From Otis tarda (Eukaryota; Chordata; Aves; Otidiformes; Otididae), in assembly GCA_026413225.1 (NCBI GenBank), contig CM048591.1, positions 43,691,303-43,755,302 of the forward strand: 64,000 bases of DNA, in the 5' to 3' direction. Below are positions 1 through 10,066 of the stretch, piece after piece (position 1 is the first letter of the stretch; each line of letters begins with the position of its first letter). The position numbers and the translations under genes were made by a program. The notes under the pieces are model-generated. The model searched no databases and was not told where the DNA came from. It worked only from the letters and a program-made list of their open reading frames with translations.

Positions 1-26
1 TGTGGAGCTGCATCATCCCTCTGTGC

Positions 27-620
27 TCACTGTCTTTCCAGAAGCCCCCTTCTGCCAGTGGAGGGGGCATCGTCGGTGGCCAAGCTGTGCGGGTTCTCGT
101 GCCGCTGTGGAGATCTGCTCCGGTCCCTCTCTCTGAGCATGTCCCTCCGGCGGCGGTTGGGTGAGGGGACCACGTACTCCTCATAAAGGTCATCTGCTTG
201 CACCGAGTGCAGCAGCAGGTGGAAAGGCTGCCTGCAGAGCGGGCTCCTAGGTGTCGTTTTGGCCCATTCCTTAAAGCAGGCAAAGCAGAACTGGTGAAGG
301 CAGAAGGCCACGTAGGCTGTGTCATTGATATCTCCCAGGCAGATGGGGCAGGGGGAGCATTCTGCTGCCTCCTCCAGCCGTGGCTCTGGTAGCTGGCTTG
401 TGGCACCGTCCCTTGCAGCAGAGGCATTCTCGTCCAGGTGTTCCTTGGTGTGTGACACCGTGTCCTGGCAAGAGACATGTGCCAAGTGCAGTGTTGTCGC
501 CTGGTTCTCGTGTTCGGAATCGGTGGTGGCGGCCTTACCAGCTTGGCGCCTCTTGGGAGTCTGGGACCATCCTGTCCTGGGACCAATAAGCACTCTGACT
601 CCAACATGGAGGAAATGCAA
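27..620 (-). CDS. Topors-like RING-finger ORF, 5' end now supplied by a proviral LTR
   Basis: The 197-residue open frame holds a C3HC4-type RING (residues 91-129) followed by HSVQADDLYEEYVV. This order and wording resemble TOPORS, an E3 ubiquitin/SUMO ligase, and an arginine/serine-rich stretch follows (about 155-172). Ligands seen are C91, C94, C107, H109, C112, C115 and C129. The seventh ligand is serine (S126, codon AGC, in RSPLC), so zinc binding and ligase activity are doubtful. Residues 1-43 are encoded by the ERV-A 3' LTR; host-derived sequence starts at residue 44 (base 491). The frame stops at a TGA at 27-29, far short of full TOPORS, and the downstream conserved block seen in the second copy is not present here. 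The family assignment is firm. Whether this is an expressed short paralogue, an LTR-driven chimera or a pseudogene is open. Confidence 0.75.
   Translation of the reverse strand: MHFLHVGVRVLIGPRTGWSQTPKRRQAGKAATTDSEHENQATTLHLAHVSCQDTVSHTKEHLDENASAARDGATSQLPEPRLEEAAECSPCPICLGDINDTAYVAFCLHQFCFACFKEWAKTTPRSPLCRQPFHLLLHSVQADDLYEEYVVPSPNRRRRDMLRERDRSRSPQRHENPHSLATDDAPSTGRRGLLERQ
486..491. repeat. ERV-A target-site duplication, left copy
   Basis: GTGCAG lies immediately left of the left LTR, and GTGCGG (7997-8002) lies immediately right of the right LTR. A 6-bp duplication with one transition is as expected for alpha/beta-type retroviral integration. It fixes the provirus boundaries at 492 and 7996. 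Confidence 0.85.
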
Positions 621-753
621 ATGGCGATTTATTAGGCTGCGTCACACGCTTATATATTGGCTGACTCCGCCTTCGTGAGCGGCGCACTCCTAGGGGAGGG
701 GTCAGCCTATCTGTCCATCACAACGTGAGATCTTCCAAGCACCGTTCCCTACA
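492..753 (-). repeat. ERV-A 3' LTR
   Basis: This 262-bp LTR runs TG...CA on the minus strand. On that strand it shows CCAAT (656-660), a TATATAAG box (649-656) and an AATAAA signal (628-633) in the order U3-R-U5. It aligns without gaps to 7735-7996 with 18 differences (about 93% identity), all of them transitions and at least 11 at CpG-type positions. It lies directly upstream of, and in the same direction as, the Topors-like exon, so readthrough or promoter activity could reach that exon. Confidence 0.95.
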
Positions 754-766
754 TCTCCCCCTCCCC
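754..766 (-). promoter_or_regulatory. ERV-A polypurine tract
   Basis: On the minus strand a run of G and A (GGGGAGGGGGAGA) directly abuts the 5' end of the 3' LTR. This is the position and composition of the plus-strand primer of retroviral reverse transcription. Confidence 0.85.
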
Positions 767-793
767 ATGATAAACCTTAAGGCATAACTTTAT

Positions 794-2297
794 TCACCAT
801 GCATTCCTTAACAAATGATATAAAACTTGCTGATGTCTATCACCCATTAATACACGTAAACGAACAATAACCCATCTTCCAAAAAACATACAAACAGGTA
901 AACCGCAACGTAACATTACAAACACAGTCACAAGAACTATCAGAACTGTATATAACCAATCCCAACTGAAGAATTTTGTAATCCTCTCCCATATCGTGTT
1001 CAAACCGCTACCCAAATCTATAAGCACTATGTCTGCGTTATCCGCTATGTTATCTGCGAGCTTCTTTAAATACATATTCCTCCTTCCTATCTTCTTATAG
1101 TCTGTGTTATCGAGGCAACAGAATGATAGATTTTGTATACCGGCTCCATCACAGCCTCCTTGACCCAGGAGCTCCAATGCTAAATCTATTGCTTTTGCAT
1201 GTGCCTCCAATACCTTTTGAGTGTGCCCAAACTTCTTCTCCATGTCAGCAAGTATTGCCTTCGTGAGGTTAGACGTCTTCAGTGTATGACAGGTTACCTT
1301 CTTCAAAGCTAATGTTACCCTCTGCACAGCCAATCCTGGTGCGAACATCAAAGTGAAAAATCCCCTTGCATTGTCCCAGTCTGGGACTGTAATTTCATCA
1401 TCACGTGTCCGAAAATGCATTTTCCTCTAATTCCACGCCTCTTTTCCTGCGATTTACTGAACCTCCCTCCTTTGTCACGACCAACGTCTGCAAAGTCCCT
1501 AAGGTGCATACCCCATACATTATTCCGGGCTTTACACAAAAATGGACCGTTTCATTGCACAGAAGAACAAATGGACTCCTGAGGCATTGAGACTGTTGTG
1601 GACCATAATAGTCTAATGACAGCGTGGTGCCGTTAATGGCATCCATCAACCTTGCTATCGTAGAATTATAGGGGTCATTTGGACCTGGGAAAACTATTTC
1701 ATGGTGCCTCTTTCTTTCAATTCCAGGCCCTATCCATACAGTCGCTGTACTTTTGTTTCTAGGCCTTATTGAAGCCAATACCTTTAGAGGCTCAGAAAAC
1801 CAACGTTCTTCCTCACTCCAATCTGTCAGAATTAATCCTATGTAATCTATTACGTTCTTTCTCGGGTGAGTTATCTTGTTGCCCCATTTCTCATCGTTAA
1901 ATGTATTATTCATTTCACTACCATCTAGCCACATTATTGTGTCTCTTGTTGTGTTTTTGTTTATGCGTGGGCTTTTGAATTCTAAAATACTTGTTGAATC
2001 TACCCAATCGATAACCTACTGTTGCCCTCTATGCTTGCAGTTTGCTATTCCATGCTTTTCTGCCCCTGTACATGTATAATTGACAGAATCAGTTATCTTT
2101 ATCACCGTTCTCGCGCTTCCTCTCCGAGCTGCTTTCCACAATTGGGGCACCGCCGTTGTGATGGTTCCGGGCAGCGCACAAATGCGTAACATGTTCTCAT
2201 TGCATCTGTCATCGGCAAGTAAATACACATGTTCGTCAGGTTCCTGTTTGTCATCCAGTTTTTCCAGTAGCCACCCGCTACATTTTGGTTTAGACAC
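794..2297 (-). pseudogene. env: ERV-A env (surface and transmembrane parts), broken
   Basis: The surface subunit lies in one frame from 2297 to 1401, interrupted by an in-frame TAG at 2016-2018. It has several cysteines and N-glycosylation sequons (for example NST and NGT) and ends in a furin-like RRKRG site. The transmembrane subunit is in another frame (1420-794), so a frameshift lies just after the cleavage site. It carries a hydrophobic N-terminal stretch, a leucine-rich heptad region, a CC motif, and a membrane span (WLYTVLIVLVTVFVML) followed by a short basic tail. Role in the family: receptor binding and membrane fusion. As found it cannot give a full envelope protein. Subfamily is uncertain; the short tail and cleavage site fit class II avian ERVs. 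Confidence 0.8.
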
Positions 2298-2370
2298 AGC
2301 AGTCCTAGGATGCCGAGGACGACCTATAAGAAAGAGCTCAACAGCAGATTTAGTTTCACAGTGTGTTAAT

Positions 2371-4925
2371 TCAGTTGTTACCAGTAACCTTAAGATCTGG
2401 CTTAATGCACTTTGCTAGTATACATTGTAAACAATCATCTTTTTCTACTGCGGCATATCCTCTTCCCAGTGCCCTCAGTTTCCATTCTTTCTCCCAATCT
2501 ACTGTCCCAGGTGGCTTTATTTGTACTAAGGGGTACCTCTCATTTTCTTTAGGCTCCCTAAAATGCTTCTGCACTGCTGTATCATCGCTATTGCCCCTGA
2601 TATGATGATTTAGGGCATATAATGCTCGATTTAAAATTGTGGATTGGGCTGCTTGGGGTATTGCTCCTGTATAACCCTCCCCCTCCCCAAGCTGCCTAAT
2701 CTTGTCCTTTAATGTTCTGTGTGCCCGTTCAATGATTGCTTGCCCTGTACTGTTGTACGGAATACAGTGTTTCAATTGTATTGCCCATTTTTGACACCAG
2801 TCTTGTGTAGCTTGCGCTATGAAACAAGGCCCATTGTCTGTTTTAATGGTCACCGGTTTTCCTAGCCATGCCATTACCATTTTCCAGTGTTGTACTGCTA
2901 TTCTAGCAGTTTGCTTTCGATGTGATGTTGTCAAACTAATTTTGCTGTATGTGTCAATTGTTACAAACAGTACAATTGGGCTTCATTACGGGGCATTCAA
3001 TAGCATCTGTTTGCCAGATTTCATTAGCCACCAATCCTCTAGGATTGACTCCTGTTTCCCATAGTGGAGAATGTTGGCAATACGGACAGGTCGCTACTAC
3101 TCTCCTGGCTTCTGAGACAGGTATTCTACACTCTTTCGCTAGTGCTTTTGCTCCTAGGTGTAAACGCTCATGAAGTGTCTTTGCATCTTGCATCGTCTAG
3201 ATTCCTGTAGCTGCTTGATCTGCTTTCAAATTTCAGTGGGCCTGGTCCTGTCTGATGACTTCTTATGTGTACTATGCTACTAGTGCTCGCTCTCTGCTGC
3301 AAAGCATCTAATAACATGATGGCAATTACGGAATTGCAGTGTCCTCCTCTCTTCATAGATAATACTAATTTGTATACATACATGGAATCTGTGCACACAT
3401 TGATATGTTTGTCCCTGTCTTTCTGTAACGCCATTTGTACTGCCTTTGCCTCTAGCCACTGCACACTCTTTCCCTGTTCTGTCCACGTTTGTTTCTGCCA
3501 CTGTCCTTTCACTTTCCAAACTACCGCGGAGCTTTGTGTCAGAGAAGAGGCATCTGTAAAGTATGTTGTCCCTTGCTGTGGGGAATCTAGGACCTTCAAT
3601 TCTAACGATGGCTGTAATATCTGTACATATTTTTGCCAGTTCTTTTGATTGCCTGTGAGCACTTCTCCTGGGAAACCGTAAATTGCTAACTGTAATTTGT
3701 CCTCGTCCTTAAACAATCTTTCCCACTGAGATTTAGTCCATGGTATCATGAGCTTATCGGGCTCCTTTCCGGCATATCTCAGACTGGCAGTTCTTAAGCG
3801 ATGACACATGCGTGCAGCTGCCTTTATATGTGGGCTAAATGCATCTTTACAAGACCTTTGATATAACCATAACATAGGTCTTGGCTCATTGTTTTTGATA
3901 CTTCCCAGGCATCCAATCACTTCCTCCTTCGTGAATGCCCAACAAGCCACGAACTCCTCATTAGGATTCCACCTGTATGCTGCCTGAGTCTTCATTTTTT
4001 CTTGTATTTACCTCAACATATCTCTGCACTCCGCAGTTAACTGTCTGCTTTCCCAAATTTCTTTTCCTTTCAATAATTTGTAAAATGGTTTCATGAACTC
4101 TTGAGGTATACATACAAATGACCTCAGCCACTGTATTGCTCCCACTAATTTCTGTACATTGTTTAGCGTCTGCACTTCTGGTTCTAACTTCAATGATTGC
4201 GCTATTACCTGATTTCCAATTATCGTTGCTCCTAAATATTTGAACTGTGGACCCTTCTGTATTTTTGCTTCTGCTATGTGGAGATTTTTCCTTTTCAGGC
4301 TTTGTTCCATATTATTTAATACAGTCTCACCCTCATCTTTCTCCTTTGTAGCGATCAAAATGTCATCCATATAGTGACAGATATATGCTTCAGGGTATCT
4401 TTTCCTTGTGGGCTTTATGGTTTGGGCAACGTACCTCTGGCAGATCACTGGTGAATTTTTCATTCCCTGAGGTAATACCGTCCACTGCCATCTTTGCACT
4501 GGTTCTGCCTGATTGATCGAGGGAAGTGTGAATGCGAAGCGTTTCTTGTCTTCAGAGGCTAACGGTATGCTGAAAAAACAGTCTTTTATATCAATGATGG
4601 TAATATGCCAGTCCTCCGGTATGGTTGTGATCAATGGGAGACCCGGTTGAAGCGGTCCCATTGCTTCCATTTGATTATTGACTGCCCTAAGATCATGTAG
4701 TAGTCTCCATTGTGCTTTTGATTTCTTGGGGATTACAAAGATAGGGGTATTCCAAGGCCTGGTAGATGGTTCTAAATGTCCTGCTGCTAATTCTCTAGCC
4801 GCTATCTCTTTCGCTGCAGTTGATTTTTCACGTGATAAAGGCCACTGCTCCACCCAGACTGGATCATTCGTCTTCCAAGTCAAAGCGTGCATCACCATGC
4901 CTGAGGCAGCGGCCCCTAATCTAAA
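2371..4925 (-). pseudogene. pol: ERV-A pol: reverse transcriptase, RNase H, integrase, broken
   Basis: The frame opens at the slippery site and runs on the minus strand. RT shows LPQGMKNSP and the catalytic YMDD box (CHYMDDILIA). RNase H shows FTDAS, WLEAKA, CTDSMY and a terminal HIRSH. Integrase shows an H-x3-H...C-x2-C zinc finger (about 3170-3080), the first catalytic Asp in WQTD, the second in KTDNGP and the Glu in GQAIIERAHRTLK. Breaks are an in-frame TAA (4008-4010) between RT and connection, a frameshift near 3170-3193 cutting RNase H from integrase, and a second frameshift near 2940 between the first and second integrase Asp. All catalytic residues I could look for survive, so decay is limited to about three lesions. 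Confidence 0.92.
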
Positions 4926-5278
4926 TTTCTTAGCCCTATTTTCATCTGTACGAGGGCATCTCTGCCCAGCAGCGATTCTGCAATGTGCATGATGGCTGGA
5001 CGCAGTAGCGCAATCAAGGGCCCCTTATCTTTGTCTATTATTATTAGTCTGATCAGGTGGACACTTCTATAAATGGATTGTTCTCCCCCAATGCCTGTCA
5101 CAGTCCCACCGTATTGAGTCGTCCAGGATTGTGGCCACACAGACGCAGCAATAACAGTGACATCTGCCCCTGAGTCTATTAGGGCTGTCACAGCTATTTC
5201 CTTAGGTTTTGTACCCATTCCGTGCCGCATCCAAAGCGTGACCACAGGCCTGTCGGCACAATCTAAGACCAAGGCCAC
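4916..5278 (-). CDS. pro: ERV-A aspartic protease
   Basis: A retropepsin with the active-site motif LIDSGADVT and a C-terminal LLGRDAL box, as in alpharetroviral proteases (DSG rather than DTG). The listed start is a GTG; the frame opens further upstream and would be entered from gag. The frame is offset -1 from gag and pol is offset another -1. I see no clean heptamer at the gag-pro border, so that shift could be an indel rather than a programmed event. The protease frame itself has no internal stop. Its role is to cleave the Gag and Gag-Pol polyproteins. Confidence 0.85.
   Translation of the reverse strand: MALVLDCADRPVVTLWMRHGMGTKPKEIAVTALIDSGADVTVIAASVWPQSWTTQYGGTVTGIGGEQSIYRSVHLIRLIIIDKDKGPLIALLRPAIMHIAESLLGRDALVQMKIGLRNLD
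4922..4928 (-). promoter_or_regulatory. ERV-A pro-pol ribosomal frameshift heptamer
   Basis: On the minus strand the heptamer A-AAT-TTA sits in the protease frame four codons before its stop. Slipping back one base enters the open pol frame. AAATTTA is the slippery heptamer type known from the Rous sarcoma/avian leukosis group. A downstream pseudoknot was not folded. Confidence 0.75.
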
Positions 5279-7488
5279 TCCTGGGAGTGATGGGGTTCCC
5301 AGGCAGCTTCCTTTCGGTCTTGCTGCTTCGCCTCTGTTGTCCCATGCTGTTGCCAGGCTGCTGTCATTGCCACAGAGGTTCGCACTCCAGAGGGGGGCGC
5401 AGCCCCTCCGCGCACTAGCCTCCCTCGGCCGTTTCCCTGTTGGAATTTTTGCCTACAATCGCGTGCCATGTGTCCCGGTCTACCGCATATCCAACAAGGA
5501 CCCTTTTGGCCTCTCTGGTTTCTCAGTGGCCTTTGTCCCTGCCTGTTAGGGCACGTAGCTTGAAGGTGCCCAAGTTGTCCACAACTGTGGCACCTTGGTC
5601 CCACTGTGGCCATTACTGCTGATTGCAGTGATTTTACAAAAGGCTGATTTGTTTGCAAATTTTCCTGTTGTAGCACTGTCCTAATTAATTGGCTGAGGGG
5701 GGTCCCTGGTGGCACATTTTTTAAGATGTCATTTGTCATCGAATTTGCTTGCTGCCTGATGCATTCAAGCAAAACCGGTTCCTTTGCCGTATCCAGTAAG
5801 TTGGACTCTAAAATGGCCTTCTGGAGCCTGCCACAAAATTCTGTGAAATTCTCTCCTAGTCCTTGTACGATGGTGGTCCAAGGCTCTGCTCCCCTTTCTA
5901 ATTTTGCAGTTTCTCCATAGGCTCTTCTTGATTGTTCTGTAGTAGCCTGGAATTCTCTTCCCCTTAGCCCTGTGATTTGTGCAGCTGGCGTGGTGAACTG
6001 ACCTCTTCCCTCTAACCTTTCCAGAGTGGTCCCTTGGAGAGGATGTCCTGGCTGAGTGGCTGCCTGCGCTATCGCAGCACATCCACTCTGCCAAGCCTCC
6101 TTCCATAGTATGAATAATGTGGGGTTTAAGATGGCTTTTGCCAGCTGCCTTATGTCTGCGGGCGTTAATGGGCTAACATGGGCACTGTCTAATAAAATTT
6201 GTGTTTCCTCATCCCTTAGTCCTTGCTCCTTTATCGCTTTATATAGTGCTTGTACAAGCCTCGCTTCTAAAGGTGTCCACTCATGCCCTCTGGTTGGGTT
6301 CGCTTTTACAGGGAAGGCAGCTATTGCTCCTGACTCTAATTTCACACCTCTCAAGATACACTCCTTCGCTATCAAGTTCCAATCTGTTGGTTCATGTTGT
6401 CCCCTTAGTGGGAGTTTACTTAGTAACCTTTTCTGGTGAGCCATGGCAGCAGCCAGCTCTTGCATTCCCTTTATAAGACTTTGTGGCACTTCTTCAGCGC
6501 CCTCGCCCTGATCGGCCTTACTCTCCTCCCCTCTTTCCCTTTTTTGCGTGTCCACCTTTTTTGGCGCTGAGGGGGTGCCAGCCCGCTCTTTAGGCCGTAC
6601 CCCCTCTCAGATGTCAGCAGGTCCCTCCTGTTCTGGAACCTTCCCAGCTCCTTTCTCGTTGTAATTATGTCTTCCGCCTTCTTCCTCAGACTCCTCCGAA
6701 TCCGAGGGAAATGGCGGTCGGGGCTGGCACCATTTTCTGGCAGGAATTGGAGATGGAGCTGGTCCCTCTGCCTCCGAATCACTGCTAAAACACAGCATTT
6801 TGCCAGGCACCCAATCAAGCAATTGCTCTTCCCTCTTTTTACATTTGTATTCTTCCCCTCTTTCATGCTTTTTACAGTCCCTCCTCGCTTATTCTTCCTC
6901 TCCTACCCTCTGCCTCTCTACATTTTCTGCCTCTGCCCAATCTTCCCGTGGGTACTGTGGTGGGGGTTCCCTCAAATCCTTCCTTCTCATCGGGTAAGCG
7001 GCAGGCAATTCGGGTGGCCAGCCCTCCTCGCCTGTCTTACCCTGTTCTGATCTCACCGCCATTTTTTCTTCCCCCATTCCAGTAGCCATTTTTGCCTGGC
7101 AGGCCATGTCTCCCACGATTTCCTCCAGTTTTTCCCCTAACATCTCTCCATCCTCCACCAAAGAGGGTCCCGTCTGCACGCCCATTTCTTCCCTTCTGCC
7201 TAGCATACACACTCTTGCTCCTTCCCACGCCATGCGGTCTGCATGTGCCTGTTCCAGTACCTTAATGACCTTCCCCAAGGTCACCAGCCTCTCCGGCTTG
7301 CCTGGTAAGGCAAGATCCGCAAGCGCATTTTTTATGTTTTCCCATCTTTCCCTGTTAAAAATATCAGAAGGAGTTTCAAGCACTCCCATTTGTACTAAAA
7401 ATTCTATACAATTTACTATCAAGCCCGATTTGATACAAATCTCCTGTGACTTTGATAGTGCCTTTAATACCTTTACTGTCGTCTTCAT
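5263..7488 (-). pseudogene. gag: ERV-A gag, two in-frame stops
   Basis: One frame runs from ATG at 7488 to the TAG at 5263, interrupted only by TAA at 6889-6891 and TGA at 6607-6609. The order is as follows: a matrix-like N-terminus (TVKVLKALSKSQEICIKSG); an acidic serine-rich spacer (PSDSEESEEE, about 6700); and capsid, with a major homology region around IVQGLGENFTEFCGRLQKAI. Nucleocapsid follows with two CCHC knuckles (CHSCGQLGHLQATC and CWICGRPGHMARDC). Gag forms the particle and packages RNA. No frameshift is needed to explain the frame, so the lesions are point nonsense changes. This is a class II (alpha/beta-like) Gag. Confidence 0.9.
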
Positions 7489-7714
7489 TGATCGCGCGAT
7501 CCACCCCTCAGGCTTCCGCTGTCCTGCGGTCGGGCCTCACTCCCCTTGGCTTAACGTCAGTGCCGACGGTCAACACTCCGGATGACCAGTCCGGTCTCAC
7601 TGATCGGTCGCGGTCCTCCCGAGGCCAATACCTCTTCTTGGTCGCTCCTCGGTCATGCTAACACGCCAACCGATCGTGTCAGTCCCTCAAGGCGCCGAGG
7701 CGGCCTCTTCACCG

Positions 7715-7732
7715 ATCACGTTGGGGTCACCA
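7715..7732 (-). promoter_or_regulatory. ERV-A primer-binding site, tRNA-Trp type
   Basis: On the minus strand TGGTGACCCCAACGTGAT follows the 5' LTR after a 2-nt spacer. It differs at one position (A for G) from the site complementary to tRNA-Trp used by avian leukosis/sarcoma viruses. Confidence 0.9.
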
Positions 7733-7734
7733 CT

Positions 7735-7996
7735 TGTTGTCGCCCGGTTCTCGTGTTCGGAATCGGTGGTGGCAGCCTTACTAACTCGGCGCCCCTTGGG
7801 AGTCCGGGACCATCCTGTCCCGGGACCAATAAGCACTCTGACTCCAATATGGAGGAAATGCAAATAGCGATTTATTAGGCTGTGTCACACGCTTATATAT
7901 TGGCTGGCTCCGCCTTCGTGGGTGGCGCACTCCTAGGGGAGGGGTCAGCCTATCTGTCCGTCACAACGCGAGATCTTCCGAGCGCCGTTCCCTACA
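7735..7996 (-). repeat. ERV-A 5' LTR
   Basis: This 262-bp LTR is paired with 492-753. On the minus strand TATATAAG (7892-7899) lies upstream of AATAAA (7871-7876), and the 3' end ...ACA abuts the primer-binding site. Transcription from here would run leftward through gag-pro-pol-env toward the Topors-like exon. Confidence 0.95.
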
Positions 7997-8002
7997 GTGC
8001 GG
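7997..8002. repeat. ERV-A target-site duplication, right copy
   Basis: GTGCGG, the partner of GTGCAG at 486-491, with one transition between the copies. Confidence 0.85.
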
Positions 8003-8022
8003 GACGTTTTGTGGTGCTGGGA
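8003..8022 (-). other. Detached 5' part of the Topors-like exon with splice acceptor
   Basis: On the minus strand a pyrimidine-rich run (CTCTTTTTACTTTTG...) ends in CCCAG at about 8023, a good splice acceptor. The roughly 20 nt after it read in the same frame (APQNVPH) as the host part of the RING exon at 491, once the provirus and one duplication copy are discounted. This suggests the exon began here and was split by ERV-A. Splicing is inferred only. Confidence 0.5.
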
Positions 8023-9082
8023 GCACAAAAGTAAAAAGAGAGGCAGAAAAGTGTGGGACCTGAGGGAGATGAGGGCCTGGTGAAAGGTGTCCTTGTGGTG
8101 TGGAAAGCAGCAGCAGCAGCTGCCCTGTGGGTGAAGCAGCCGCAGGGGTTTCCCTGCAGCCCTGCCTTCCCAGGGCAGGTTGCCCATGGTGGAGGGAAGC
8201 TCCTGGCCAGGCGGGCACGAGGGGAAGGCGGCTTGGGCACAGAGCCCTGCGCAGAAGGAGCGCGTGTGGCTCTGGGTGTGAGAGGCCTCATGTGGGGCTT
8301 GGTAGGACGTGGGGCAGGGCAGGGGGATGTGGGCCAAGGCCGAGGTGTGCACCTCTCTCAGCGGCCATTGCTGGTGGTCTCCAGGGAGGGAGGGATGGAG
8401 AGCAGGAGGGGAAGGTGGCATCTCCTGGGCACCTCCGCAGTGGTAAAGCTACCTGGGGTGAGATGCCTGGGGCGAGCGCTGGTGAGCTGTTGAGGAGCCC
8501 CGGAGTAAGAGCTGGAGTGCCCGAGCACCCGATGCCCCTGCGCTCTACCCAAACACCACGTGGGTTACATTAGCACAGCGTACATGTAGGAGGTGGTCAG
8601 GGAAGGTGGAGGAAGTCTCGGAGATGCTCATCGCTGCTGAGATCCCTTGCACTCTTGTGGCGTCAGGCCCCAACGGAGGCAGCAGCACTGTGTAGCCGGG
8701 CAAAGGCGAGAGGAGTGCTGGAAGGGGCTGCCTTTGCTCAGCAACCACAGCTGCTGCTCTGCACCACGCCAAAGCTCAAAGAGCAAGCCAAAGGTCCTGC
8801 TGGAGCCCCCACACCTTGTGTGTGTGCCCACAGGAGCTCTGGACAGAAAGTGGGGGGACAGAGAGCCTGCGGCTGCTGAAGAGCTGTGCCTTTCTGACGT
8901 CACAGAGGTGTCGGAACCAGGCAGCCAGGAAGGCCGATGCCCTTGCAAAGGGGAAGGCCTGTTCCACAGGGCGCTTGCTGCCTTCTTGTGGCCTTGTGAG
9001 TGGGTTTTAATCTCAGGCCTCTCAGGTCCTGTGGTCAGAGGCCGGTGCTGCAAGCACAAAGACCCAGCAGCGGGCAGCCCAG
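8023..9082. other. GC-rich flank, probable upstream intron/5' region of the Topors-like gene
   Basis: No convincing coding frame on either strand; the several GC-rich open frames overlap one another with no recognisable domains. A short CAG run (about 8107-8119) and an exact CRE palindrome TGACGTCA (8895-8902) are present. No transposon recognised. Confidence 0.45.
8895..8902. promoter_or_regulatory. CRE palindrome TGACGTCA
   Basis: An exact 8-bp CREB/CREM consensus about 0.9 kb upstream of the Topors-like exon acceptor. A single 8-mer can occur by chance, so function is only possible. Confidence 0.25.
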
Positions 9083-10066
9083 CAATGTTTCCAGGGTCCA
9101 CCACCTCTCTGCACAAGCTGTTGCAGTGTTCTACCACCCTCACTGTGAAAAATGTCTTCCTTATACCTAGTCTGAATCTGCCCTCTTTTGGTTTAAAGCC
9201 CTTACCCCTTGTCCTGTCGCAACAGGCCCTGCTAAAGAGTCTGTTCCCACCTTTCTTATAAGCTCCCTTTAGGTATGGAAAGGCTGCAGTAAGGTCTTCC
9301 TGGAGCCTTCTTTTCTCCAGGCTGAACAGCCCCAACTCTCTCAGCCTGTATTCATAGGAGAGGATAGGTGCTCAGTGCTTCAGGCCTCTGATGGACTTTC
9401 TGGCCCTCCTCTGGACTCGCTCTGACTAGTCCATGCCTCTCCTGTGCTGAGGGCTCCAGAGCTGGACACAGCACTGCAGTTGGGTTCTCAGCAGGAGTGG
9501 AGCAGAGGGGGAGAATCACCTCCCTCGCCCTGCTGGCCACGCTTCTTTGGATGCAGCCCAGGATGCCGTTGGCTTTCTGGGCTGTGAGCGCACTGTGCCA
9601 GCTGATGTCTAGCTTTTCAACCACCAGCACCCCCAGGTCCTTCTCGGCTGGGCTGCTCTCAATCCCTTCCCCCCGAGCCTGCATTTGTGCCTGAGGTTGC
9701 CCTGACCCGGCTGCAGGGCCTTGCACTTGACCTTGTTGAACCTCATGAGGCTCACATGGGCCCACGTCTCGAGTTTGTCCAGGTCCCTCTGGATGGCATC
9801 CCTTCCCTGAGGTCTGTCAACCGCACCACTCAGCTTGGTGTCGCCTGCAAACTTGCTGAGGGTGCACGTGATCCCACTCTCTGTGGCACTGATGAAGGTG
9901 TTAAAAGGTACCTGTCCCCACTACAGACCCCTGAGGGACACCACTTGTCGCTGATCTCCGTCTGAACATGGAGCTGTTGACCGCTACCCTCTGGATGCCA
10001 CCATCCAACCAATTCCTCATCCACCGAACAGTCCAGCCATCAAACCCATCCCTCTCCAATTTAGGG
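9083..10066 (-). mobile_element. CR1 LINE fragment (RT C-terminal part)
   Basis: The reverse complement carries the familiar CR1 ORF2 C-terminal coding region (removal of frameshifts needed). It covers blocks such as EKRRLQEDL and the wording for tumbling lines like SVASRAREVILPL. It lacks the terminal 3' UTR and octamer tail at its left end. Its right (5'-truncated) end abuts the last ~47 bp of ERV-B, so it either inserted into or was joined to that LTR. Confidence 0.9.

Larger units (their letters stand above)
492..7996 (-). mobile_element. ERV-A: near-complete class II (alpha/beta-like) provirus
   Basis: A 7.5-kb provirus with LTR-PBS-gag-pro-pol-env-PPT-LTR order and a 6-bp target duplication. 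It has about seven obvious coding lesions in total. LTR divergence is 6.9%, all transitions. If one assumes about 2e-9 substitutions per site per year (an assumption, not measured here) this gives an age near 15-20 million years, but CpG decay biases that upward. It is inserted within the Topors-like coding exon and in the same orientation. Confidence 0.95.

Noticed and set aside
7945-8421. 158-codon minus-strand frame ending in ERV-A LTR
   Set aside because: It bridges LTR and GC-rich flank with no domain. Only the short segment next to the splice acceptor is credible as coding.
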